NCBI RefSeq assembly: GCF_026151205.1
Contig: NC_087074.1
Span: forward strand, 496,001 to 560,000
DNA from: Bolinopsis microptera
Taxonomy: Eukaryota > Ctenophora > Tentaculata > Lobata > Bolinopsidae
Direction of reading: 5' to 3'
DNA: 64,000 nucleotides
Of this stretch, positions 46,011-58,100 are shown in pieces; positions within the stretch are counted from its first letter, which is position 1, and the number at the start of each line of letters is the position of its first letter. The notes beneath the pieces were generated by a model. It was not told the origin of the DNA. It saw only the letters and a list, made by a program, of their open reading frames with translations, and made no database searches. The position numbers were made by a program, and so were the translations under genes.

Positions 46011-49000
46011 CGTGTGTGTTTGTTTTAAAAAGTTGTTTTTATTATTTTAAAGTTTTTATTGTACTACAACTTCTGTACATCTTGTAGTTGTACACTTTCA
46101 TAACTTATTAAATAATCGAAATTTGATGATTGATTGAAATACAATGTTTTAATTATAATTTCGATTATTTGGAATCGAAAAAATTAATCTATAAATGAAT
46201 AACGGAATCTTCATTATGAAGTTACGAGATGATAATATAATTGGGGGGCAAAGTGGGGATCACAAAATTACCGGAAGTGTATGAGGCTGGCCGCTGTCGA
46301 GTGGGTCTGCCTAAAATTCACAGATCTAGCTATGGGTCTGAGACATATGTTTAAAAGAACCTTACCCCCACTTGACCCCCCCCCCCCCCCCGGCCCCCAG
46401 GCCACATTAGCTTAGTCACATATTTATCTCATGTTTAATATTGTACTAATATCCTCAAGTTCAAATGTTTTTACACATATGCTGATATGCTTATAGAATC
46501 GAGAATGTTCTGCTTTTAAAATCTAGAATGTTCTGTCTCGAATGAATGTTAGTTTGCTTAGATGTAAGGCTTGATCGATAAAATGTATATTAGGATAAAA
46601 TAACAAGTCGGGAAGTATTAGTCTAAATTAAAGCCGTGTGGATGTTTTATACTTAAGTTAGCTTTACTTATATCTGGATACTGTTGGGGAGCTTAAGTGT
46701 TTTGTTTTATGACTAATCTGTTTCCACTATTGAACAATGAAAATCTACAGAATCACTGTTCAAAACAAATGTATATATTAGCCTCATCTTTCTTTTCAAT
46801 GGAATTCACTAAACTTAATATAATTTCTGAGTTTTAATCCTCGCAGTAACTAAACCTCACCCCAGTCGACGCTGATCTCAGAGTTAGCACTGTACGACGT
46901 GGCTAATACTGTGGGCGTGGCGTGTGATTTGTCTCACATTGAATCTGCAGCTCAGGTCAAGGGATACGTTGGGGATTCTCAACTTGAAGAGTGCCTTCAG
47001 GGTTAGTGTTATCACTTACTTAACACTTCAGGGTTAGTGTTATCACTTACTTAACACTTCAGGGTTAGTGTTATCACTTACTTAACACTTCAGGGTTAGT
47101 GTTATCACTTACCTACTTAACACTTAACCAGCGAATTGTAAATATGGTAGAAGATTTTTAAATGGAGTGGAACTCATAGCCATTTAGCCATTTAGTCACA
47201 AAAGTTCGGTCTCTCACCATAATGTACCCATTATCATCGCCATGAACAAATTTGTTGTTCCCAAAGTGAGATTTTTCTCTACCCACTGACTTTGACTTAA
47301 CAAAAACTCATTTCAGGCAGTAAGATTGTGGTAATGCCCGCTGGTGTACCCAGAAAACCCGGCATGACACGTGACGATTTGTTCAACATCAACGCCGGAA
47401 TTGCTATGTCTCTCGCAGAGGCTGCCTCCAAAGCTTGTCCTGATGCCATGCTCTGCATCATCTCCAACCCGGTCAACTCTACTGTACCTATCGCTGCAGA
47501 GGTCAGTACTATATATATATTATATATAGAGGTCAGTTCTATCGCTCTCCCTACTACTAATGAGTCCGGTTTTTACCGTAAACTTGAAATTTAAAACATA
47601 ATTATGGAGGAATGCGGTTAGTTTTCGGAGTATATGCAGGCGAAAGGTCCGTGGGTATTGGTAACTATAGTTTCCTGACAAATTAATCTATTTAAAGACC
47701 TTACCTCACCTCTTAGGAGTCGTTCACATATTACGTAATCAGCCGAGGGGGGAGGGGGGGGTTTCCAAATGCTTACGGTTGATTACGGGGGGGGGGGGGG
47801 GGGGTTTCGGTTGTTGATTACGTAATCAAAATTTTGTTTTTTACCCTCTAGAATAATAACAATTTGACAATATTTTAATTCAAATTCCACTCAATTTCAC
47901 TCTGATAGTGATAAAATTTAGAAATTGATCGAATATCCGGCTATAATAGTAAGTAGTTTAGAAGGTGCCTGGCCGGATATCATGATAGCATGATCAGGGT
48001 AGCATGAAACGTAGAGAAAAGTGGTTTCTAGGGAAAAAGTCAAGGGGGCGGGGGGGGGGGGGGGGTCAGGCCATGATTACGTAATATTGCTGTCAGGAGG
48101 GGGGGGGGGGGGTTGGGTCTTGATTACGGTTGATTACAGAAGGGGGGGGGGGGGGGTAAAAATTGCTAAAATATTGATTACGTAATATGTGAACGACCTC
48201 TTATCAACACATACCAAGGTTTACAAGAAGAACGGAGTATTCGACCCTCGGAAGCTGTTCGGAGTAACCACGTTGGACATAGTGCGAGCTAACACATTCA
48301 TCTCGGAGCTGAAGGGAACTCCAGTAACCCAGACCCAGTGCCCTGTCATTGGGGGTCACGCAGGTACGTGCTAACCCAGACCCAGTGCCCTGTCATAGGG
48401 GGTCACGCAGGTACGTGCTAACCCAGACCCAGTGCCCTGTCATAGGGGGTCACGCAGGTACGTGCTAACCCAGACCCAGTGCCCTGTCATAGGGGGTCAC
48501 GCAGGTACGTGCTAACCCAGACCCAGTGCCCTGTCATAGGGGGTCACGCAGGTACGTGCTAACCCAGACCCAGTGCCCTGTCATTGGGGGTCACGCAGGT
48601 ACGTGCCACGAGGTTAGGGTTAGGTGTAAAGGGAACTCCAGTAACCCAGACCCAGTGCCCTGTCATTGGGGGTCACGCAGGTACGTGCTAACCCAGACCC
48701 AGTGCCCTGTCATAGGGGGTCACGCAGGTACGTGCTAACCCAGACCCAGTGCCCTGTCATTGGGGGTCACGAAGGTACGTGCTAACCCAGACCCAGTGCC
48801 CTGTCATAGGGGGTCACGCAGGTACGTGCTAACCCAGACCCAGTGCCCCTGTCATTGGGGGTCACGCAGGTACGTGCTAACCCAGACCCAGTGCCCTGTC
48901 ATTGGGGGTCACGCAGGTACGTGCTAACCCAGACTCAGTGCCCTGTCATTGGGGGTCACGCAGGTACGTGCTAACCCAGACCCAGTGCCCTGTCATTGGG

Positions 49001-51605
49001 GGTCACGCAGGTACGTGCTAACCCAGACCCAGTGCCCTGTCATTGGGGGTCACGAAGGTACGTGCTAACCCAGACCCAGTGCCCTGTCATAGGGGGTCAC
49101 GCAGGTACGTGCTAACCCAGACCCAGTGCCCTGTCATTGGGGGTCACGCAGGTACGTGCTAACCCAGACCCAGTGCCCTGTCATTGGGGGTCACGCAGGT
49201 ACGTGCTAACCCAGACCCAGTGCCCTGTCATTGGGGGTCACGCAGGTACGTGCTAACCCAGACCCAGTGCCCTGTCATTGGGGGTCACGCAGGTACGTGC
49301 TAACCCAGACTCAGTGCCCTGTCATTGGGGGTCACGCAGGTACGTGCTAACCCAGACCCAGTGCCCTGTCATTGGGGGTCACGCAGGTACGTGCTAACCC
49401 AGACCCAGTGCCCCTGTCATTGGGGGTCACGAAGGTACGTGCTAACCCAGACCCAGTGCCCTGTCATAGGGGGTCACGCAGGTACGTGCTAACCCAGACC
49501 CAGTGCCCTGTCATTGGGGGTCACGCAGGTACGTGCTAACCCAGACCCAGTGCCCTGTCATTGGGGGTCACGCAGGTACGTGCCACGAGGTTAGGGTTAG
49601 GTGTAAAGGGAACTCCAGTAACCCAGACCCAGTGCCCTGTCATTGGGGGTCACGCAGGTACGTGCTAACCCAGACCCAGTACGCTGTCATTGGGGGTCAC
49701 GCAGGTACGTGCTAACCCAGACCCAGTGCCCTGTCATTGGGGGTCACGCAGGTACGTGCTAACCCAGACCCAGTGCCCTGTCATTGGGGGTCACGCAGGT
49801 ACGTGCCACGAGGTTAGGGTTAGGTGTGACGTCATAGGGGGTCACGCAGGTACGTGCCACCAGGTTAGGGTTAGGTGTGACACATGATCTGTTTCATTCG
49901 CTGATGATTCATAGCTAATATCTGCGTAATCTGATAATTGTATGTGCAGAAAATGTTTAGGTCGTGAAGCACGTTGGTTATTGTAAGATGATATGTTATA
50001 TCGGGTTAGGTGCCACAAAACCCTGTCGTTAGTAATTCGGTACACTCTCAATGGTTTCAGGAGTCACAATCCTACCCCTCCTCTCCCAAGTGGAGCCGAG
50101 CTGCGAGTTCACAGACGAGGAACGAGCAGCCCTCACGGTTAGGATTCAGAATGCAGGAACTGAGGTTGTGGACGCTAAAGCAGGAGGTAGGAAACTTGTG
50201 GGCCAGGTCCCCAGACCGGTCTGGACTCATTAAATCTCGCAACTATTACACGTCCCCCCCCCCCCCCCCCCCCTCAACTATTACACGCCCCCCCCCCCCC
50301 CCAAATATTACACGTCCCCCCCAACTATTACACGTCCCCCCAACTAGTCCCCCCTCCCAACTATTACACGTCCACCCCCCCCCCCCCCAACTATTACACG
50401 TCCCCCCCCCCCCCCCCAACTATTACACGTCCCCCCCCCCCCAAATATTACACGTCCCCCCCAACTATTACACGTCCCCCCAACTAGTCCCCCCCCTCCC
50501 AACTATTACACGTCCCCCCCCCCAACTATTACACGTCCCCCCCCTCGCACCTATTACACGTACCCCCCCCCCCCCCCAACTATTACACGTCCCCCCCTAA
50601 CTATTACACGTCCCCCCCCCCAACTATTACACGTCCCCCCCCCCCAACTATTACACGCCCCCCCCCCCCCCCCCCAACTATTACACGTCTCCCCTCCCAA
50701 CTATTACACGTCCCCCCTCCCCCTCCCCAACTATTACACGTCCCCCCTCGGCCTCCCCCTCCCCAACTATTACACGTCCCCCCTCCCCCTCCCGCGCGAG
50801 TAAACCACATTTTGTTAAGCGACGTATCCTCTCAGGAGGCTCAGCTACTTTGAGTATGGCGTACGCTGGAGCCCGATTCGCGTTTGCTCTACTGCAGGCC
50901 ATGAACGGTGCTAAGAATGTCGTGGAATGCAGCTACGTAAGTAACCATTTTAATCAAGCCAACGATAACACAACTCAGTCTTCTCTAATGTCATATTCGA
51001 CTGAATATTTTAAATTCTCATTCTCAAAAATTATTTTTGAGTATTTTTGAGAAAAGTTTCCAGGAGATCGAGAGGCGGAAACTCATTCTCATGATTTTGA
51101 GTATTTTTGGACCACATTGCACTGATATGAAGAATGATTTGGTATATCATTATTTTTGAGTAGACAATTTTTAAGAAAATGAGAGATCCATGCTGAATTT
51201 CTCAGATTCAAACATAATTTTTTAGTGGACAATTTTTGAGAAAATGAGAAATCCATGCTGAATTTCTCAGATTCAAAAATAATTTTTGAGACATATTTGA
51301 GTATTCTCGGCGAAAATGGTCAAATTCTCAGATTCAAAAATTCTCAAAAATACTCATGACCCCCCCCCCCCCCCCCCCCCCTAAATTACTCGAGTTCATG
51401 ATAATATAAATATACCACATCGCAGGTTGAATCAGACGTAACAGATCTGCAATTCTTCTCGAACCCCCTTCTTTTGGGACCCCACGGAATCGAAGCGAAC
51501 CTCGGAATGGGAACCCTGATCGACTTCGAACAGGAATGTCTCGAGAAACTGAAGCCGGAGCTGTCAGGTAGCATCGCTAAAGGAGTCGCATTCGCCAACC
51601 AATAA
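44555..51605 (+). CDS. MDH2: Malate dehydrogenase, mitochondrial
   Basis: Seven exons: 44555-44701, 46866-47001, 47317-47501, 48219-48363, 50061-50186, 50836-50936, 51426-51605; phases close (1020 bases, 339 residues, human 338). The enzyme interconverts malate and oxaloacetate with NAD in the TCA cycle and malate-aspartate shuttle. Seen: an Arg-rich mitochondrial presequence (residues 1-24, [19 protein letters not shown]), the dinucleotide fold ([13 protein letters not shown], about 30-42), substrate-binding loop [33 protein letters not shown], active-site VIGGHAG at the exon 4/5 boundary, [11 protein letters not shown] and [14 protein letters not shown]. Exon 2 must start at 46866 because an in-frame TAA lies just upstream. 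Introns are loaded with tandem repeats, poly-G or poly-C runs and an inverted-repeat element. The stop TAA is embedded in AATAAA. Confidence 0.97.
46994..47120 (+). repeat. 31-bp repeat spanning the MDH2 exon 2 donor
   Basis: Four copies of cttcagggttagtgttatca plus cttacttaaca. The first copy begins with the last eight bases of exon 2 (cttcagg) followed by the donor gttagt, so exon end and 5' splice site are repeated together. The coding exon uses the first copy. Confidence 0.93.
47716..48197. mobile_element. Inverted-repeat element with poly-G tracts in MDH2 intron 3
   Basis: About 480 bases with matching ends gtcgttcacatattacgtaa and, inverted, attacgtaatatgtgaacga, flanked by cctctta on both sides (47709-47715 and 48197-48203, the last overlapping the end by one base). 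The interior alternates ggttgattac phrases with runs of 10-18 G. Related fragments are at about 54283-54310 and 61165-61180. No transposase. The right end is only about 21 bases from the exon 4 acceptor, so the branch point probably lies in the element. Confidence 0.75.
48312..49880 (+). repeat. 47-bp array copying the MDH2 exon 4 end and its donor
   Basis: About 33 tandem copies of a 47-base unit. In the first, 48317-48363 is the true end of exon 4 (codes [13 protein letters not shown], containing the catalytic His loop) and gtacgtg is the true donor. Later units repeat cagacccagtgccctgtcat, gggggtcacgcag and gtacgtgct with T/A and small length variants. Three longer units also contain aagggaactccag (more of exon 4) or gaggttagggttaggtg. 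Read in frame past any donor, the unit gives TGC TAA, a stop. Confidence 0.96.
50238..50795 (+). repeat. Poly-C minisatellite in MDH2 intron 5
   Basis: About 22 units of aactattacacgt followed by 6-20 C, later mixed with cccctc blocks. It nearly fills the intron up to the exon 6 acceptor. The C runs could form i-motifs, and the opposite strand G-quadruplexes. Open frames across it (poly-Pro or poly-Gly) are artefacts. Confidence 0.92.
50990..51382. repeat. Dyad-rich AT repeats and poly-C run in MDH2 intron 6
   Basis: Repeated and mutually inverted phrases of the type ttctcagattcaaaaataat and attatttttgagtatttt occur several times from about 51005 to 51358, followed by a run of 22 C at 51361-51382. 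They could form hairpins; origin unknown. Confidence 0.65.
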
Positions 51606-51606
51606 A
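51601..51606 (+). terminator. Polyadenylation signal overlapping the MDH2 stop
   Basis: AATAAA formed by the last Gln codon and TAA stop plus one base. If used, cleavage 10-30 bases later would leave a very short 3' untranslated region. Sequence 51607-52168, between the convergent MDH2 and Ig genes, shows no gene; plus-strand tttatt near 51778 is a candidate AATAAA for the minus-strand gene. Confidence 0.5.
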
Positions 51607-52168
51607 CAAACTACCATTAATTAATTAGTGATTCGTGATCTTCATTATAAGTATGGGACCCGATTACTAGTGTGATACTGGTGTGATACTGGTGTGTTAC
51701 TGGTAGTTACTGGGAGTTGATTGCACACCCCTTGACCTCTCTATTGAGAGAAAGTTACACTTAATTGTTATTGTTTAATTTATTAAACTTGCATCTAGCT
51801 TCAAATATTCGATTTTACAACACTAAGATCACCCTTCAGTCTTCGCTGGTTTTAGCCAAGTGACCGGAAGCTCTTATTTTGGTGTGGATTAGGATAAATG
51901 ATTTGTTTTGCCGTGAAAGTTTTGTACACATGTTTAGATCAATACTTCTTACACAGATGTAATAGCAAAGCGTATATTTTCTTTCTTCAGTTGAAGGTGG
52001 CGTGATTTCAAAACTGATTTTAATCATCTCAAAATCGTAAAGGTCAAATAAAGACATTCAAATAAAACTGTTTTTAACGATGTAATTTACGAGTCTCACA
52101 TTAGAATCCTCCGGCCTGAACCCAGCTGAATAACTTGTCCAATAGCTCACTTAAGAATGTGATCATAC

Positions 52169-55100
52169 CTAAAATAGTCTCATATAATAAGGGGTGGGAC
52201 TGGAAACCTCCTCTGAAGCCTCAGTTTCCGTAGTCAGAGGTCCGGTGGTGACGAGCTCGGGAGTTGTGCTCGCTGGATCAGTCACTGGATCAGTCACCAG
52301 GTCATCAAGCAGGTCGTTAATTTCAACAGGTAAAATAGGGACCAGCTCTCCGGTACCATAGAACGTGGCCTCGTTTTCAAATACCTCCACATAGTAGTCT
52401 TCGTGAGCTTCCCCGTGTGGGTTTGTCGCTCTGCATCTGTACCTGTGGATAATAGTATATTAGGATGAGAAATATACTGCAGATTAGAGTATATGTATAC
52501 ATGGGGGTGTGTGCTGTTAAAATCTTTTTATCTTATAAACGAAGAGGGTGGCAGGTCAAAAGTGTGACTATGTAACCTAAAATTGTTATTTATTTTGTTT
52601 GGTTATGTCTCGTAGAATCTGTAGCCTAGCCTGTTTATGACAAACTTCTTAATTTTATCGCCCCATTCAGGAACTTTAAGTAGAATGAGTTTATAATTTT
52701 AACAGTTTACAGCGATTATTAAGAACGGTCTCCAGGCCGCTGTAAAAACTTCTTCCTTAATATAATATAACGCTCGAGACAACATTGAAGTTATGGCGAA
52801 GTTGGAAATATGATTAGGAAAGTTTGTCCCACTTTTCCAGTCTATTGTGTTCTTTAACACGATTTCTAAAGCACGCATGGAATTTAGAAATTGGAGCAAA
52901 TCCAAATGTTTCTTAAACGCTGTCACCTTTACAGACACTTTGAAACTTTTGACACCCCTCTAATATAAAGTGCCAAGTTGTTACCTCCTAATAGAGTTGT
53001 TCTAATTGTCCTGAATGTGTTAGATGATAAGATATGCTAGATAGTAGATATGTATGAACTGCCATTCCACGGAACTGTCTATATTTTCCGCACGGTTGCT
53101 CTTTAATCAATTATCACGGCTAGGCGACCCATTACCATCTTAGTCTTACGTACTTAGGTCTTAGCCGTCTTTCAGTTTTACCCAATGTAAATCAGGAGAA
53201 AAAAGAAGTTTCTCTAGATTAGTGTTTAGCTGATTGTAACCAGAAGGAATCGATGATAGGGTGTTATAGTAACCAGGAACTAGTTACTGGGTGTCATAGT
53301 AACCAGGAACTAGTTACTGGGTGTCATAGTAACCAGGAACTAGTTACTGGGTGTCATAGTAACCAGGAACTAGTTACTGGGTGTCATAGTAACCAGGAAC
53401 TAGTTACTGGGTGTCATAGTAACCAGGAACTAGGGAATTAACTATTTAATCTTCTTTCATATGATGCATTTTATTTTAGCTACACGCGATATTTAGTACA
53501 ATGACTTCATGTCATTCTACTAAAATTGGCTTAATGCTTGATAGACATGTTCGATTTCATCTGCTTGCATAATGTGCATATTGCATATTATTATGTTGTC
53601 CTTTAAAAGTTTAAAGCACATATTACTATCTCGCTGCACAACACTGGAGCTGGGTAGCTACACATTCACTGTATTTAAGGTGTTATGTCAGCGACTCAAC
53701 AGAATACCAGACAAGATTTTGGTTCCCAATTTGTTGAGACGCCACTCCCCCTGTAGTGTGCTGTATTACTTAGTGTGACTACACTTACTTGTAGTTTTAG
53801 AGGATATTATATACGTTGACTAGACAAGGTTTGGTGGTTACAAGTGGAACTTGTAACATTAACAATAGGCTTCATTCTCCTGGAAACAGAAGAATGTTCA
53901 TTTTAACATGTTTGTGGCATAATAGCTGCTTTATGATTTTTCTACACCAAAAGTCAATTATGAGGTGGATTTGTAACCAAAATTGGTGAATTTAAAATTC
54001 TCCATAATTCACTTCCTTAGGTTTAGTCTTATCGACAACATAAAGAAGAAGACATGGTAATTTGATTTTCTGATAGCTTTTCATTGTCACGACGCACGAG
54101 GATTAGATAAATCCCGATCACCAGTCTCCGTGTATACTTTCGGTATAATGGTCTGTATCTTTTAATAATCATGCCGTATAATCCTCATGCGGGTCAAACA
54201 CTATGAGTTCTCAAAAGGGACTGCCTCCAGTTTGGATTTTGGTTCAACTTAGTTTTTAAAAGTACACTAAATAGCATTAACTCGTCGTTCATATATTACG
54301 TAATCAGTTCTAAATGATTATTGATTATGCTGGTGTAACTGTAATAACACAATAGCTATGCTGATCACGGAGGGGTGAGGGGTGAGGGGTGAGGGGTGAG
54401 GGGTGAGGGGTTATTACACCGCAGGATTATTAAAAGATACTGACCATTATATCACGTTTACACGAAGTCTATCCAGAGCTTCAGTCTAGAAACTGTAGTG
54501 TAGTATGTAGTGTAGTATAGTACCGTACCTGATTTATTGCTATTGGCTACTAGTTGAGTACTAGTACTACTGGCATAAGTTAAAGTAACTTTAAGTACAC
54601 AGTCACTAACTATTAATAATAGTAAACATAGTAGTATGTAGATTGTAGAAGTATGTAGTATGTAGTATGTAGTATGTAGTATTTAGTGTAGTATGTAGTA
54701 TGTAGATTGTAGAAGTATGTAGTATGTAGTATGTAGTGTAGTATGTAGTATGTAGATTGTAGAAGTATGTAGTATGTAGTATTTAGTGTAGTATGTAGTA
54801 TGTAGTATGTAGTGTGTAGTGTAGTATGTAGTATGTAGTACTAGTATTTAGTGTAGTATGTAGTATGTAGTATGCAGTTTGTAGTATGTAGTATTTAGTG
54901 TAGTATGTAGTATGTAGTATGTAGTATGTAGTATGTAGTATGTAGTATGTAGTTTGTAGTATGTAGTATGTAGTATTTAGTGTAGTATGTAGTGTAGTAT
55001 GTAATATGTAGTGTAGTATGTAGTATGTAGTATGTAGTATGTAGTATGTAGTATGTAGTATGTAGTATGTAGTGTATTATTCAGTATGTAGTATGTAGTA

Positions 55101-58100
55101 TGTAGTATGTAGTATGTAGTATGTAGTATGTAGTATGTAGTGTATTATTTAGTATGTAGTATGTAGTTTGTAGTTTGTAGTATGTAGTATGTAGTATTTA
55201 GTGTAGTATGTAGTGTAGTATTTAGTGTAGTATGTAATATGTAGTACGTAGTGTAGTATGTAGTATGTAGTATGTAGTATGTAGTATGTAGTATGTAGTA
55301 TGTAGTGTATTATTTAGTATGTAGTATGTAGTATGTAGTATGTAGTATGTAGTATGTAGTATGTAGTATGTAGTATGTAGTATGTAGTTACAAATAAAAT
55401 TAAAATTTTATATAACAGTTAAAAAATCAATAAAACCCACCAGCCACTATCCTCGACACTAGCTAGTTGAGTTAGGGTTACTTCTATCAAGGTGTCTTCA
55501 GCATTGTTACTGGTGATATCAAAATCCTGCGGCGGATGAGGAATTTAAAAAATCGTGCTAATTAGAAGAGTTATAACTGTCATGTAAAATGTAAATCGGA
55601 AATAGGATTTCATCTCATTCAATGAATCGAGTGTTAATCTATATCTTAATTTTGATTTTCCCGAAGTGATAAACTTTGTTAAGGAATTGCATGATTAATG
55701 CAGTGTAGCGGTGAAAAAGGTAGATCAAATTATTACAAACCAATTCAATGTCGTCTTCGTTGTCCACGCTGTTAAATGAATCCTCGCTGAGTTTTATTAT
55801 CTTGGCAGTGGGAGGGGGGTAGGCTCTGACTATGCAGGACAGAATCATCGTGTCTCCTGAGAAAGAGGGGATCATGGTGTGTCTCCTGAGAAAGAGGGGA
55901 TCATAGTGCCATCCCCGATCATGGTGCCACCCCCGACAAGATGAGGTAAATATAATTGTGACAAAATGCTTGAACAGGAATTTGCAGTACTAAGGGGCTA
56001 TCTGCTTACGACGTCCGGCAAATAGGGAGGGGTGGTTTTGGAATTTTGGAAAAATCCGGACAGGGGGAGGGGGGGGGTTGGTTTCAGTAAATCCGGACGT
56101 CCGGAAATGTTGGCAGAATTAACGAAAAAGTCCCATTTATTTCAACTCTTTGAATTCTATTTCAACTCTATGAATTTTATTAATAATGAATTTGAGTTGA
56201 TTTTATTTGTACTCTTAAAAGTAGCTGGATATCCGGACGTCCGGGGGAGGAGGGGGGGGGAGGGGTGGTTTTAAAAATTCGGACACACCCGGACAGGGGG
56301 AGGGGGTGGTCTGAAAATCTGCGATTTTGGCGGACGTTCAGTTTCCCATGATGTTGCTTTGAAGTTTAGTTAAAAGTCTTAGATATTAGAATGTAATTGT
56401 ATACCCATCATTGTGGCAATATTGTACTGTTCATGATACATTCAACACTACAATTATATAACAAATAATTTGAGGAAGCGATGTAACAGAACCAATATTT
56501 AATGTCCCCACCCCCTCCCCCAAGTCCCCATTCATCGCAGCTCTCTAGTTTTACTGCATCTTAATGTTATTCAGTACGAACTACAAGTCGTTCGGCTGTC
56601 AATTCAATAAAATTAATTAAATTCAAATTTTATATCAGGTAACTTGTGCTGGTTACTCTAATATGATGCGAACTCTCATTGAATCATGAGCAAGACACAT
56701 TTAAAGACAGGTCAACTAGAGGTTAAATACTGAAATTATTTCAGCCTAATTTGATCTTCTAATGTACCATTCACCACAATCCGTTACCTAGTGTCACTAG
56801 ACAGGTACTAGTAGTGCCTACCTAGTGGCACTAGGCAGGTACTAGTATTGTAACACTGGTAACTAGTAGTGCCTACCTAGTGGCACTAGGCAGGTACTAG
56901 TATTGTAACCCTGGTAACTAGTAGCGCCTACCTAGTGGCACTAGGCAGGTACTAGTATTGTAACCCTGGTAACTAGTAGCGCCTACCTAGTGGCACTAGG
57001 CAGGTACTAGTATTGTAACACTGGTAACTAGTAGTGCCTACCTAGTGGCACTAGGCAGGTACTAGTATTGTAACCCTGGTAACTAGTAGCGCCTACCTAG
57101 TGGCACTAGGCAGGTACTAGTATTGTAACCCTGGTAACTAGTAGTCCCTACCTAGTGGCACTAGGCAGGTACTAGTATTGTAACCCTGGTAACTAGTAGT
57201 GCCTACCTAGTGGCACTAGGCAGGTACTAGTATTGTAACCCTGGTAACTAGTAGTCCCTACCTAGTGGCACTAGGCAGGTACTAGTATTGTAACCCTGGT
57301 AACTAGTAGTGCCTACCTAGTGGCACTAGGCAGGTACTAGTATTGTAACCCTGGTAACTAGTAGTCCCTACCTAGTGGCACTAGGCAGGTACTAGTATTG
57401 TAACCCTGGTAACTAGTAGTGCCTACCTAGTGGCACTAGGCAGGTACTAGTATTGTAACCCTGGTAACTAGTAGTGCCTACCTAGTGGCACTAGGCAGGT
57501 ACTAGTATTGTAACCCTGGTAACTAGTAGTGCCTACCTAGTGGCACTAGGCAGGTACTAGTATTGTTACCCTGGTAACTAGTAGTGCCTACCTAGTGGCA
57601 CTAGGCAGGTACTAGTATTGTTACCCTGGTAACTAGTAGTGCCTACCTAGTGGCACTAGGCAGGTACTAGTATTGTAACCCTGGTAACTAGTAGTGCCTA
57701 CCTAGTGGCACTAGGCAGGTACTAGTATTGTAACCCTGGTAACTAGTAGTCCCTACCTAGTGGCACTAGGCAGGTACTAGTATTGTAACCTTGGTAACTA
57801 GTAGTGCCTACCTCTGACATGTGTCACGTGCTCAACACATGTTACTCATCAGGAAAGCATTTTAACCCTGTGATCATTCTATGTAAATGATGAAGTATTG
57901 TAACCATGGTAACTAGTGTAAATGATAAAGTATTGTAACCATGGTAACTAGTGTAAATGATAAAGTATTGTAACCATGGTAACTAGTGTAAATGATAAAG
58001 TATTGTAACCATGGTAACTAGTGTAAATGATAAAGTATTGTAACCATGGTAACTAGTGTAAATGATAAAGTATTGTAACCATGGTAACTAGTGTAAATGA

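Noticed and set aside
50010-50902. Proline- or glycine-rich frames over the poly-C array
   Set aside because: Artefacts of homopolymer runs in MDH2 intron 5; the true exons 5 and 6 are in other frames.
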